A stretch of DNA of 64,000 nt, taken from contig NRSV01000070.1 in the NCBI GenBank assembly GCA_002286855.1, positions 123,548-187,547 of the forward strand, read 5' to 3'. This document shows, piece by piece, positions 46,537-57,916 of this stretch. Origin of the DNA: Bipolaris cookei (taxonomy: Eukaryota > Ascomycota > Dothideomycetes > Pleosporales > Pleosporaceae). Each line of letters starts with the position of its first letter. Position 1 is the stretch's first letter. The position numbers and the translations under genes were made by a program. The notes beneath the pieces were generated by a model. That model worked only from the letters and a program-made list of their open reading frames with translations, did no database searches and was not told the DNA's origin.

Positions 46537-47097
46537 GCTTGATTTCTTGGGGGGATATGTGAGGGAATGGAAATCGGCTGCCAAATGTGGCTATGCGATG
46601 GAGCGGATCATAGCAACTTCCAGTCTCACCGGTTCTCTCCTCTCTCCATGTTCCCAAGCTAGAACCTTGTAGATATGTACCATGTAAATATGATCATTAG
46701 ATTTACGCATTTCTGAACTTTTCAATGATTGTAAAGTGCTCATGGGACCTCACAAAAGTGGGTCCATTGGCATAATAGAGTAAGTTCGGCCGGATTTGGT
46801 CCATTCAATACATGTGTATCCACAATCCACCAATGGAACCGCTAGTCAAGACAGTCCTTCATGCAATGGCATATGGTGATCTTTTTCTAATAATAGTTGA
46901 TGAAGCTATGATGTTCAAGTATTGCCACCTCCGCAATAGCTCCGCTTCCGGTGGTCACTGCGTAGGAGTGAAATATATAAAGGAAGGTAACTTCCCGCGC
47001 ATGACTTCGATCTCCCAACATCCAACACACCAGCAATCTTGTAAATATTGTTAATACTAATATCCGACAACCACCCGTTCCAATCTCATTATCCACC
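46537..47097. promoter_or_regulatory. Spacer between the two secreted-protein paralogues
   Basis: 3' flank of paralogue A and promoter of paralogue B. An AAATATATAAAGG box at about 46971 lies some 125 bp before the second ATG. Confidence 0.5.
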
Positions 47098-47706
47098 ATG
47101 GTCTCATTCACCACGCTCCTCACCCTTGCCGCGAGTGCCCTGGGTACACCTGTCACTCCCACGCTCACCGCACGTGATATCGAAGTCCCAGCCAACTGGA
47201 CCTGGCATGTTAGCGGCTGGGAGGCCGGTTGTCAGCGTCACGGCTGTTACTATAACTTTAACGTCACAATACCCAGTGTGCGAGCTGCCATCGGCGGCGG
47301 CAAGTACTACTGTAACGGGTACGAGAATGGATGGTATCGTAAGGGCAACTGGTTCGAAGAATGCAAACTTCTAGAGCTTGCAGAGGGCGAGTTTCTCTCC
47401 GAGGCAAATAACACCGTTGCGGCCAAGTTGAGTGAGCAAATTGGTGATGACCCGACGCCAAATGATATCATTGTCAGTTTCCTATGGAATGGTTACACGC
47501 CGACTGGGTAAGTTTTTTTTGAACTCATCTACGCCTTCTACCTGATTATGCGAAAAAATAAAACGAGCAACACTGACCGTATCTTTTGTTTGCATAGACG
47601 CCCCTCATACAACTTTACCGGTTCTCATCCGACTGTGTATAACCAGTTTGTTAGTCCTAATCTGGAGTTTGATATTACTCCTTCCAGCGTCTTCGCTGTC
47701 GCATAA
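47098..47706 (+). CDS. Small secreted protein, paralogue B (candidate effector)
   Basis: Exons 47098-47507 and 47598-47706 (90-bp intron) encode 172 residues. The signal peptide is MVSFTTLLTLAASALG. The mature part has WTWHVSGWEAGCQRHGCYYN, GGGKYYCNGYENG, FEECKLLE and, in exon 2, RPSYNFTGSHPTVYNQFV. The four cysteines and the phase-2 intron match paralogue A, about 560 bp upstream on the same strand, so the pair arose by tandem duplication. Substantial sequence divergence implies that the duplication is old or under diversifying selection. Several N-glycosylation sequons are present. Confidence 0.85.
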
Positions 47707-48150
47707 GCGAAAGGAGAGAGTATAACTGAGTAGAGATGTAAATTATGAGTTGGAAATGTCTGAACGAATAAAACGACAGTGTTTCTTATGTTAGTATTAC
47801 TCTTTACTAAAATTAAGTATGTCTCTTTAGCGTAGAGCATATTAGATCATTTTTCTCAAAAGAAAATGGAAGGCTTTTATTAAAATTAGGTCCCTCTAGT
47901 AGTATGAATACTGTAGGCAACTAAGTAGGAGTGGCAAGGTGGGTAGTTCTAACGTCTACTATTCGACATATCCACTGTGTTGTTGTCTGTCTACTATGCG
48001 TACGCGGCAACGTGTATTGTGTGTACACGCGCAGCACTGGCCACCGCGTGGCGCCATTCTCTCGCCCAGGCTCTGAACTTTCTTCTACCAACCTGGACTG
48101 GACTCGCATATTCTCAACAGCTTTGGCGTTTATGATTCCAAATATATCAT
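47707..48150. other. 3' flank of paralogue B
   Basis: AT-rich sequence without a supported gene. Confidence 0.4.
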
Positions 48151-49341
48151 AAAGCACCGCCGAGCCAGCCACTTTTTCTTAGCAATGAGAACTTCACGTA
48201 CGAAACACTATACGTCAACAACATAAGAATTTTTTTAACTCAGCAAGAAGGTAGAATTACTCTAGCTCTTCAGACCTTTCGTACAGGCCAACTTACGACT
48301 ATGCGACGCGCTGCTGCTGAATATAACATACCTTTTCAGTGCCTTTCTGATCGGCTTAACAAAATTACTTTTCGGCCTCAAGTAACCCCAAACTGCCGCA
48401 AGCTTACTGTAACTGAATAGCAGACAATCGTACGGTATATATGCTTCTTCGTACTATGCAGAGATGTAGATGCGTCCTTTGTAGATGATGAATGGTGGGG
48501 TAGCGTATCCCGCAGCGCAGATGCTCTGGATGACAGTAACCCACCCGCGATTGCCTGGCTAAACAAGAGTAGGTCTCGCACGATGTTCTAGACCTGTGAC
48601 TACTTTCATTGAGCCAATTGCGCCCATCTGAAACCCAATTTCATCAAAGTTGTGGATGTCATCTGTGAAAAAAGTGGAGTGTAAAGGTGATCTATTAGTT
48701 TTGGGCGGCTGACACCGGCTATATACGCACTAGTCCATATTTGGATAGGCAGCCACCATCAGTGACCGACATAGTTGTTTCCTCACAACAATCTGAAGAT
48801 GCCCCATACTTCTCAATTGTCTCTCGTACGAGCTTGAACAATGCGTTAATAATCTCTGGATTCTCTTATTGTATTCTCTGGCGGTCCTTTGCCTGATTGA
48901 AGCCTGTTCTGAGCTCGTCTGAACGCGATACGAATCGCTCTGGTCAGTTCTTGCCCAAAGGCTGGCCAACTCGTACGCACAGTAGTTTCTCTGCCATATC
49001 TGCTACCTCACACAGTCAGGGGCAAATCATCGCGAGTCCAGGTCAAGAATATACCGTACGATTGTCTGCTATTCAGTTACAGTAAGCTTGCGGCAGTTTG
49101 GGGTTACTTGAGGCCGAAAAGTAATTTTGTTAAGCCGATCAGAAAGGCACTGAAAAGGTATGTTATATTCAGCAGCAGCGCGTCGCATAGTCGTAAGTTG
49201 GCCTGTACGAAAGGTCTGAAGAGCTAGAGTAATTCTACCTTCTTGCTGAGTTAAAAAAATTCTTATGTTGTTGACGTATAGTGTTTCGTACGTGAAGTTC
49301 TCATTGCTAAGAAAAAGTGGCTGGCTCGGTTGTGCTTTTCG
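48151..49341 (-). mobile_element. Inverted-repeat derivative of a Fot-like transposon
   Basis: The two ends, about 48151-48443 and 49050-49341, are nearly perfect inverted copies of about 290 bp (shared tract AGCCAGCCACTTTTTCTTAG). Read on the minus strand from the right arm, the sequence encodes a degraded Fot/pogo transposase N-terminus (EGRITLALQTFRTGQL, helix-turn-helix, then DLDSRGFAP) and continues towards DIHNFDEIGFQMGAI and NRGWVTVIQSI near 48480-48660. It never reaches the second catalytic Asp. The left arm is an inverted copy of the 5' end, so the element lost its 3' half and gained a mirror of its 5' end. Stops are frequent. Confidence 0.8.
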
Positions 49342-50159
49342 TTACGCATAATACTGAAAAATAGAAGAAGCAGATGAAGTACGAATATGGACGGCGCTTA
49401 TGTTGTGACGTGTATTTTGAGTCGTATGTCACAGTTTGTCAAATGATCTCATGACAAGAAAGCTTCATTGTGCTAAGGCTAAGATGCGCGCATGGTAACC
49501 CTACGTACTGAGTATTTGCGGTCCGCCAATGGGAACTGCTCCTACCCGAAGGATCATATAACGTGTAATATGATCATATGGTGTGATACGCACGTACATC
49601 TTTTTTTGTGTGTCTCGCTCCTATACATTATATGTATACATGGAGCGTCAAGTCATATTCAAGGCACGAATAGAAAGAGTGTCGAAAAAGACTATAGTAT
49701 GAAAAAGTAGATATCCATCAGGTTTTATTTTTTGGAATAAGGTACAATCTTTGGTAGCGATGTTGGAACTTTTCACCCCCCCAAATCATTATGCCAAAGG
49801 AACTAGAGAGACCAATCAATCAGCACCGTGCTCGGAATTCCTAATATCTGCAAAGTAAGTGGCGCAAAATATCTTTCTTCTTTGTTCACAAGAATGTACT
49901 CTAGGAACATGTTCGGGGACATATGTAGGTAACAAGAATGATGGAGAAGATATCATGATTAGAAAACAAGATACTAGTCATTGAAATTCGAGCTTTGTGA
50001 ATTGGTATGTATCGAGTGAAATTTCGTCTGATCAATAAATGAAAAGGAGCTGCAAACAGCAAAAAGTATTGCTATTTGGCTATCTTACATGAGGTACACT
50101 TATCCTAACATGATATAGTATCTTCTTTATGAGGAAATGAAATTTCCATTTCCTGACTC
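49342..50159. other. AT-rich spacer
   Basis: No gene or recognised repeat. It may be old degenerate transposon sequence. Confidence 0.4.
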
Positions 50160-50522
50160 CTATCCATCATCTCCACAGTTTCCATCGTCGGTGTTGTTTC
50201 CATTAGCTACATTGTCCGCATCATCTAGATTACTAGCATTAACTAGATTGTTAGCATCGGTTGCATTGTTGACACCGACTGAATTAACCGTATAATTATC
50301 ATCTCCGCCATCTTCATCATATCCATCGTCTCCACTGATGTCTTTTCCATAGCACTCCACATCCATGTCCCGAAAAAAGTTGGTTCTGCAGTGAATATCT
50401 CCACCGTAGTTGTGCTGTGTGTTCCAGTCATCAATGGAAACGAGGTTCATGCCGATACGGTCATAGAGCGACTTGATTGTCTGAGCAAAAATACCTGTGC
50501 CATTGACGAGGGGACCTCATAG

Positions 50523-50789
50523 GTTGGTGTCAGATAACAGCAACCTACGTTACGGAACCCAGTCGTCACTATGCGAGGTGTCGCAGCCTATGCAAGGCTG
50601 CAGAAGCAATGACTTCAGCTGAGCCGAAGCGACAAGCCACTGTCACGGCAACAAGGATGCACGACCTCAACAATAAAAAGCAACAGCTATACACCATAAA
50701 TAAACGAAGATGGTAGATAGCAGATCAACAAAATCAATTTTTACAATCAATCCACCGTCTTTGATAACCCATAACAATCTGACAGTTGG
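50523..50789. mobile_element. Solo LTR 1 inside the PAD pseudogene
   Basis: The 257-bp insert spans 50528-50784 with TGTCAGAT...ATCTGACA-type ends. GTTGG flanks it exactly on both sides (50523-50527 and 50785-50789). It interrupts the PAD frame between GFDTYITSN and GPLVNGTGIF. It does not resemble the 512-bp chromovirus LTR, so it is another family. Confidence 0.88.
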
Positions 50790-51676
50790 ACGTGATATAT
50801 GTGTCGAAGCCGGTCAAGACGAAGCCTTTGATTACGCCAAGGATCAACTCGCCAACTTTGAGCACATCGGTCCCATTGGTGAAAGAGCTATCTTTAAAGT
50901 CTGTCCTATTAGTGACAGAGCTATCGTTAAAGAAGCCAAATTTGGGGATAGAGCTACCACTAGAAAAGCTAAAGCTGGGGCGCTTGAACATAGCGGGAAG
51001 GCGGATAATCTCGTCGTCGGTAACGCCCGTCGCTTGCTCGAGGATTTGCAAGTTGGCCTCAATGCGCTTAGCGCGTTGCTCCTGCACAGAAATGAGGTTT
51101 TTGTTGGCGAGTATTTCATTGATGGCGGTAGACTCTACAGGGATGAGCTGGCAACCGAAGTCGTTGCAGGAGTTCGGATAAACCGTGTCGTTGTTACGAG
51201 AGAAGACACGTTGTGAGACCTGTCCACTAGCCTGGATCTGCTGGAGCATCTTGACACCCGCCATGGAGTCATTGGCCATGGAGTCATTAGCCATGATGAC
51301 CCAACTGCGCCCCGAATCAAAGGCCATGAATTGGACAAACTCGTCGATATGACCGATGGTTAGCCAGTCGGTATCGAGAAGAAGAGGATTTTGGGTTTCT
51401 TGGACCTGGAAAAACGGCAGCATAGTGTGGCTCTATTTGTCATGGTTGCCAAGGATCAAATTTTCAGCAGACCAGGAAGTACCGTTGAACTCATATGGAG
51501 GAATGGTTTCGATATTACCTCCAGAATTGATCTCGTCACGTGACCCGACAAGCTGTTGGACGGCGCCGACGCCAGTGTCGCGATAGTACTCGAACAACTA
51601 TCGACCGGCAATACGCTCATCCTGGGGACTTCGGATCATGATGCGCAAGCTGATGGGTCCGTCAGGAACAGGCAGA

Positions 51677-51848
51677 GAAACTGTCGCACGCGTAGGTGCA
51701 GTGAATTGATGTGTGTATTGTTGTGTGTAATGCTCTCTACAACTGTCTTTTGTACATGACCATTGCAGGGGCTTATTACATGTAGAATATCAACATACAT
51801 CCGCTATAATTCATGCCGATATATTCTGGCATAGTCTGCGACAGAAAC
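51677..51848. mobile_element. Solo LTR 2 inside the PAD pseudogene
   Basis: A 162-bp insert at 51682-51843 has TGTCGCA...TGCGACA inverted ends and perfect GAAAC duplications (51677-51681 and 51844-51848). It splits the PAD between EPGFVS and VPDGPISLRIMI. The very short length suggests a TRIM-like or small LTR family. Confidence 0.85.
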
Positions 51849-52676
51849 GAATCCAGGTTCCAAAAAGTCCTAAGCCCAGATGTCATCGCTCCCGGAGAAG
51901 AGGTAAAGGTCCTCTTCCAGTCCAGATTGGTTGACGGCGGCCTTGAGTTGCTGGTTGAGGCGATTGAGATATGGTGCGCTAGTATTATTGCCCTTAACAA
52001 CAATGACCTGTTGCACAGGGCCCAGATGGGTATGGGTAAGAACGGGGGCAACGAGCAGCATAGCATTGTCGGACGATGTGCCATTGAAACTCTTGACATC
52101 GAAAGTGAAAAGGGCTCGACCATTCCAATCATTGGGGCGACGGACATCCCGGGCATCAATACTAAGGACAAGACCCTTGCGGAATGCGGTTGCGCTAAAG
52201 GTAGAGTGGCCGTCAACGTATGTCCAAGTGCTGTTACAGCTCGCCTAGTGGAAGATCCGGACATTGCTGCGCTGCACTTGGTCCTTTATGTAGACACGAT
52301 CAGAATCATCATTGAGAAGGCCGGGCATGGGGACTGTACGTAGCGGAGCAAGAAGCTGCTCGGAGCGCAGTGTGTTATCAGAAGCATCATTAAAGCGCTC
52401 GAGCTTCTCATTGCTCACAGCGGGGCCTTTAAGTAGGGCGTTGGAGCAACGCTTGCCCGTGTCTCTAATGTTGGGGAGGAGGATATTGCCAGAGTCGACA
52501 GTCCACCCGGCTTTGCCTTCATAGTCCGAGGTGCCTGTGATGTCGACGAGACCGTCACGGTCAGTGTCATCACGGATGTCGGCCTTGAGACTATTGGCTG
52601 TTGATGCAGATGCGTCGCATGAATCACGTGGAACCACTCTGGCAAGGGCCAAGAGCGCAAGGACTAGACCGTCTTA

Positions 52677-53429
52677 GCGTGATGCATATCACGTGTGAAA
52701 CAGTGCTGTCAGAAGCCTGAGTGCCTACAGAAACTCAATAGAGCAAGAAGCGCTTCGAGACGCATATTACTTAAGTAAAAACAAGCTTTCTGTTTTAAGT
52801 TGTTCCATATGCATGTAGTAAGATGTTTATGGATTTGCTGAGTGAGATGGAATGGTTGAAATGTATGTACTGGTGGCTGAGAATGGCGGTTTCAATGGTA
52901 CTACGTTGAAGTGATACTTCTTTATATCCCCCTCCTCACACAATAACAAGCCAACACCCAGCTGTTTCGTTACTCATTCATTTTCAATTCATTGCGTACG
53001 TATACAGGTCATCACCCCCTCTGCGTATACACAGAACTCCCCGCCAAGCGTATATCTGGTGACATTGCGCTAAATCGTATTCGGCTATCTCCAATTTACT
53101 CGATTTGGCAAACGAGGACTCACTTAAGGCTGAGCTGACGCTGTTTTGCGACTGTCCTTGTGGCAACGACCGGAAGCTTAAAATAGGAGGAATGTTCCGA
53201 TTGGCTTATATACCCGGCTTAGAGTGAATGCACTCTGTCTATACGCGCTGGCCAATTATGGACTCGAAAATACCGCCGTATCGAGCCGACCTACCGGCCC
53301 ATAACGGAACTGCGCTCCCCCTTCCACATTTTCCTGGCGACACCCCACGACTCTCGAGGATTCTTATGATTGTGGCTTCTACAAGACCTGCACCGTCTTA
53401 GTCAAGACTCTCACAACGGCCGAGCTTCT
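52677..53429. other. Divergent region between PAD pseudogene and Zn2Cys6 gene
   Basis: It holds the upstream regions of both. A TTTATATCCCC box lies near 52920. No additional gene is supported. Confidence 0.4.
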
Positions 53430-55497
53430 ATGATGTACATCGACAATCTGACCCGTCCGCTTTACGCAACAACCAATAACAGCCTCTTGGGATTGCCAGT
53501 CCGATCCAAGGCTCCTCGAGTGCGCGCATTCTCACCCAAAGTCCGCACAGGATGTATAACGTGGTAAGTTCTTCAAGACTCGAAATGAAGAATGGTTGCT
53601 GGTGTTCGTCTTTTATCCTTTCCACCATCCTGATCCCGTTACCCATTCACCAACGGTCTGCACGAGACATCGTGAACTAGCTCGTAGGGTAAACTTTGTG
53701 ACGGCTCCTGTTCATTTTTGACGTTATATTGACAGCAACTGCTATGAAATTTTTGTTAACGTTTTGTAACAGCAAGTAAGTGTGTTTGAGTGTCATATAG
53801 AGAAAGGCGTACATTCCTCATGTGTACATGATGATACTATCACCAACCTCGCCACATGGGCGCTGCTCTTCAGGCAAATACGAAAAGAGTGGAGTGTCTT
53901 GAATTGTTTCATCTATTAGGTTGAAGTCATGCTGACAAGACTCCTCTTCACCTCTAGAATTCGTAGGAAAAAATGCGACGAAGAGAAACCAACCTGTCGT
54001 CGATGTAGAGACAGTCAAGTGAAGTGCGATGGATATGCACCTATACCGGCTGAGAAGAAGAAATCACCTTTGCAGAAGGTCGTGTCTACGAAGGTGAAGA
54101 AGAGAACCATCCAGGTCACTCCCGAAATGGTCCAAACCGTCGTTAAGCAGTCACAACCACGTTTTCAAATTCCAGGTAATAGACTGAACCTCGAAATTGA
54201 CGGCGGTGTGTACGACCGAATGTTTTTCCACCACTTTCGCTCTATCACTATGGTCGATTTCGTCCGTCTCGCCAATCCCAAAGATTTCTGGTCCCAGAGG
54301 GTGCTTCCCATGTGTCATGACGAGCCTGCTGTGCGAAATGCGGTTGTTGCGCTCGGCGCAGCCCACTACGTTTACCTACAAAAGCTCTCGAAGCCTTGCC
54401 CGGGAGACACGGACACATCCATGACCCATTTTGAGTGTGTCGCAACGCAGTATTACAACAATGCTATTGGACAGCTGGTAACACTCAACGACGGCAACAA
54501 TTCAACACTTTGTGATTCACAACTCAAGATCCTCACCTGCTGCCTACTCTTTGTCTGTTTGGAGAATATTTTCGGCCGCACCGACGAAGGACTCCGTCAT
54601 ATGCAAGCTGGCGCTCGCCTCCTCGAAACCGTCGACTTGTCTGCTGCCCCACAGAATTTTCAACAACTAATGCAGGAGATTGCAACCGTGTTGCTTCACT
54701 TTTGCGTCGACGTATCTTACCTCGACGACGACTTCGACGTCCCGAATATGCTGCCATATGTAGCGCCTCTGGTGGAACTTGATGACAGGCTGCAACCATT
54801 TTCCAGCCTTGCAGAAGCCAAGGACGCCATGTGGGATCTAGATGTTAGAATGACCTACATCGAATGTCCCGATCACGATTCAGATGGGATACCTGACAAA
54901 GACTGCTGCATGCCTGACAATATGAATGAACTCATCGAGCTGTTCGAGAGATGGAAGACCAAGTTCAATCTCCTCGTCGCATCCCAGATCGACAATAAAG
55001 ATGTCTCGATTGACATACAAAGGGAGACACTAACCCTAATGCTACGCCGCTGCGTATGGGAAGTCATCATGCCCATCAAATCCGACAACGAAGCCGAGGA
55101 ACGGGCGAGGCTTCATCGTGAGCTGGTTGATATGGCAGAACTCTTATACAGCATCGAGGCTTCATGGCTAGGCCGGCCTATGTTCACGTTGGATAGTGAT
55201 AGTATCCCTGCCCTGTATTTCGTTGGATTGTCCTGCGAAGACCCCGCCTTGACTCAGCGCATTCTCACTCTCTTGCGTGGTTCCCGGAGAAGGGAAGGGC
55301 CCTGGGACAGCTGGAAAGTGGCAGATAAGCTTGAAGCCGAGTTGCAGAACCCTAGTCCTTGCCCATTCAAGAGTGCTTCGAATTCTGCTTCATCATGTCG
55401 GTCAGGCAGTACCCTGAACTCTGCGTCATCCTCTCCATCAAGTGGCACGCTAGATTCCACTTCCTCCTTTTCAGTTTGTAAGACGGCATTTCTTTAG
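53430..55497 (+). CDS. Zn2Cys6 transcription factor, probably damaged at exon 1
   Basis: The large exon (open from about 53929 to 55497) has the second part of a binuclear zinc cluster, RIRRKKCDEEKPTCRRC then VKCDGY, and a fungal-specific regulator domain (VYDRMFFHHFR, LCDSQLKILTCCLLFVCLEN). A plausible exon 1 is 53430-53563, ending SPKVRTGCIT and TG before GTAAGT, which would supply the first Cys. The usual TGCITCRIRRKKC junction does not form: the only good acceptor before AATTCGTAGG gives a TGA. A loss of three bases (CAG) at the donor would explain this. The gap of about 394 bp is also long for an intron. If translation starts at ATG 53929, two of the six zinc-binding cysteines are missing. 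Such proteins usually regulate neighbouring metabolic genes; the nearest is PrpD-like. Confidence 0.7.
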
Positions 55498-55907
55498 CAA
55501 TGTCATGTACATTATTTCTTGAATCATTTTTTTCTCGGGATTCTGACAATTACTTTCTTGATTACGCTAGATTACCACTTCACCCACTGCAAGTCGGAAA
55601 AATGTCCGAGGCTAATGTCAACCCCGCCCTCTTCTTAACGACTTTCTGGCGATCGACAGGCGCCGCCCGTACCCTATTCATACTAGCCAAACTTTCCAAT
55701 GTAAATTTCCAATTTCTTTGCGAATCAATGCTTGATCGAGATCTAATCACGATTTAGCGTCAACCTCATGTTGTGAAACTCTGCCCATGTCGGCTCTCAA
55801 TATCTTCAGTAGCGAGATTTTCGTCACTGGCACGGAAAAATACACAGTACAAATACTCATAGGCTTTCACGTAGCGGTGGCATTGCCTAGTTACCCTAAT
55901 ATCCATC
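55498..55907. promoter_or_regulatory. Upstream region of the MmgE/PrpD gene
   Basis: 410 bp between the regulator and the PrpD-like gene on the same strand. No specific site is identified. Confidence 0.4.
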
Positions 55908-57266
55908 ATGGCTACACTACAACTTGCATCCTGGGCTACCAATCTAACATATAACAGCCTTACCAGCAGCGTGCTTGCAGCTGCTAACAAATCCTTCTTC
56001 AACTGGGCTGGATGCGCAATCGGCGGCTTTCCTTTCCAGGCTGCACCGCAGATTGCACTCAACACCACACTCTCTGCGTTCTCAGGGCCACCAACATCTT
56101 CGATTCTGGGCGCAAACGATTCCACCTCACCAGTTTTGGGGGATTGTCCAACTGCCGCTCTGGTGAATGGTATCGCCAGCCATGTTGATGATTACGATGA
56201 TACGCATCTTGAAACTATCATCCATCCTGCCGGGCCTGTTGCAAGCGCTCTCTTAGCAGTAGCCGAAGCACATGGTCCTATCACTGGCCATGAGTTCATT
56301 ACTGCATTTGTGGCAGGCGTAGAGGCGGAGTGTAAGTTGGGATTGTCTGTCTCGCCAGAGCACTACGATGTGGGATGGCATATTACTTCCACGACAGGGT
56401 CCGTTGGCGCAGCCGTCGGCGTAAGCAAACTTCTCGGATTGAACACTACGCATATGCAACACGCTATCGGAATTGCTGCTACCCAAGTGGTGGGAATGCA
56501 AGTGTATTTTGGCTCGGACACCAAATCTTTCCATGTTGGCCGCGCCGCACAAGGCGGTATTCTAGCTGCGCTGCTCGCAAGGAATGGCTACACTTCTTCT
56601 CTCGAGGCCCTCGAAGCCAAATATGGATGGCTTCATGTTGTCAGCACGCGGGAAAATGCAACAGCGTATTTCGATCAGCTGGGAAAGATATGGGAAATCG
56701 AGAAGAACACTTTTAAACCTTACCCTTGTGGAATCGTCATGCATCCGACCATTGATGCTGCCATCTACCTTCGTAATGAGACACTATTGCAGAGTCTTTC
56801 AATTGAAGACATCGATACCGTACAGTTGCGCGTCAACCCCGAAGTTCTCATTCTGACCGGAAAGAAAGAGCCACAAACTGGACTTGAGGGCAAGTTCAGC
56901 ATCTATCACGCTGCTGCAATAGGTCTAGTTTATGGAGAAGCGAGGCCTATTCAATTCACCGATGGTGTCGTCAAAGACCCGATTGTGATAAGTGTACGCA
57001 ACAAGGTCAATGCAACTGAAGATGATGGCGTATCCCGGTCCGAAGCTTACGTTACTCTCACTTTCAAGAACGGTACAACGCTACAAAAGCACATCGAACA
57101 TGCCAAGGGCAGTATTCAGAATCCACTTTCTGAATACGAGTTGAAAGAGAAATTCATCGGGCAGGTGAGCTTGGCAATTGGACCTGATCGTGCGTTAGAT
57201 GCGTATGCGTCATTTTCAAACGTGCAAGAAATTTCCGATGTTGCGGTCATTCGGCATACGTATTAG
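55908..57266 (+). CDS. MmgE/PrpD family protein
   Basis: A single exon of 452 residues, intact. The helical lyase domain has NWAGCAIGGFP, a conserved acid/His motif HVDDYDDTHLETIIHPAGPV, SVGAAVGVSKLLGLN, QAAQGG-like HVGRAAQGGILAALLARNG and TFKPYPCGIVMHPTIDAA. The family includes 2-methylcitrate dehydratase, cis-aconitate decarboxylase (itaconate synthesis) and iminodisuccinate epimerase. The Asp-Thr-His and Lys-Pro-Tyr-Pro motifs suggest catalytic competence, but the substrate is not predictable. No mitochondrial targeting sequence is evident. The adjacent Zn2Cys6 gene could be its regulator; this is context only. Confidence 0.88.
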   Translation: MATLQLASWATNLTYNSLTSSVLAAANKSFFNWAGCAIGGFPFQAAPQIALNTTLSAFSGPPTSSILGANDSTSPVLGDCPTAALVNGIASHVDDYDDTHLETIIHPAGPVASALLAVAEAHGPITGHEFITAFVAGVEAECKLGLSVSPEHYDVGWHITSTTGSVGAAVGVSKLLGLNTTHMQHAIGIAATQVVGMQVYFGSDTKSFHVGRAAQGGILAALLARNGYTSSLEALEAKYGWLHVVSTRENATAYFDQLGKIWEIEKNTFKPYPCGIVMHPTIDAAIYLRNETLLQSLSIEDIDTVQLRVNPEVLILTGKKEPQTGLEGKFSIYHAAAIGLVYGEARPIQFTDGVVKDPIVISVRNKVNATEDDGVSRSEAYVTLTFKNGTTLQKHIEHAKGSIQNPLSEYELKEKFIGQVSLAIGPDRALDAYASFSNVQEISDVAVIRHTY

Positions 57267-57559
57267 CATTTAAGGACCTGAGGTTCATACAGATTGTGAT
57301 CAGCGGTGCGACTACCAGATTATGGGGGTCATTCGATTGGAAACTCGGCCACTTGTGATCTTGGTTCAAGCACATCAAGTCAACGCTGCTTATATAGGCG
57401 CAGTCTATCTACTAGAAATTCTTAACAATTGGATCAATTTTGGAGACACCTTGTTTGTGCTGTTTCATCGTTATACATATTCTTATTGTTCAAGCTCACT
57501 CGGCTCCCAATGTCCACATTATTTCTCGGGTTATTGTTTCACTGCCCCATTACTTGAAC
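57267..57559. other. 3' flank of the PrpD-like gene
   Basis: No further gene is seen before transposon sequence begins. Confidence 0.4.
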
Positions 57560-57916
57560 GTCGGTCTTTATAGGAGCCAAACCTCGCGCAGACTACTCAA
57601 GAATACGCTTAACTATAGCCTCCTCTTCTAGCTTATTAAGACGTTTTGAGTTCGCTTCGCAGTCGCGTCGGGGGCGTCTTCCAGCGCGTCGGTAAGACAA
57701 AGTTCTTTGAGGCACGTTATAGATAGAGGCAGCACGTTTTTGGCTCTGAAAACGTTCAATTGAATATCAAGAAGAGCACGCTGAAGATCAGGCTGAGGAT
57801 CTGCTTTAGTATATTAAGTTTGAATAGAGCGCTGTTGAGACATAACGCGTTGTAGTGTCGACGTTGACGCGCTGGTGGAGCGTGAGCCGCTCGCTTGGGT
57901 GAGCCACTCGCTTATA
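57560..57916 (-). mobile_element. Fot-type transposon end fragment
   Basis: This resembles the 5' end of the transposon at 21928-23739 (compare 23440-23735) and of the copy at 62677-63793. It covers the transposase N-terminal codons and a terminal repeat with GAGCCGCTCGCTTG. The rest of the element is absent. A LINE is inserted at its outer edge. Confidence 0.75.

Larger units (their letters stand above)
50160..52676 (-). pseudogene. Peptidylarginine deiminase (PAD), decayed
   Basis: Read on the minus strand, the remains of a PAD can be followed: a hydrophobic leader (LALLALA), LKADIRDDTDRDGLVD, WTVDSGNILLPNI, VAPVLTHTHLGPVQQV, SGSDDIWA-stop-DFLEPGF, GNIETIPPYEFNG, WLTIGHIDEFVQF, and MNLVSIDDWNTQHNYGG followed by DIHCRTN. 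The catalytic Asp, His and Cys neighbourhoods are all recognisable. The family converts protein arginine to citrulline. The gene is broken by TAG after VRIFH (52247-52245), TAG in IWA-stop-DF (about 51869), further stops near 51598 and 51432, and two inserted solo LTRs. The Gly after the catalytic Cys has become Arg. The original start is lost. Confidence 0.85.

Noticed and set aside
50710..51216. Plus-strand open frame of 168 codons
   Set aside because: It is the antisense of the PAD pseudogene and the solo LTR; the minus strand carries the recognisable protein.
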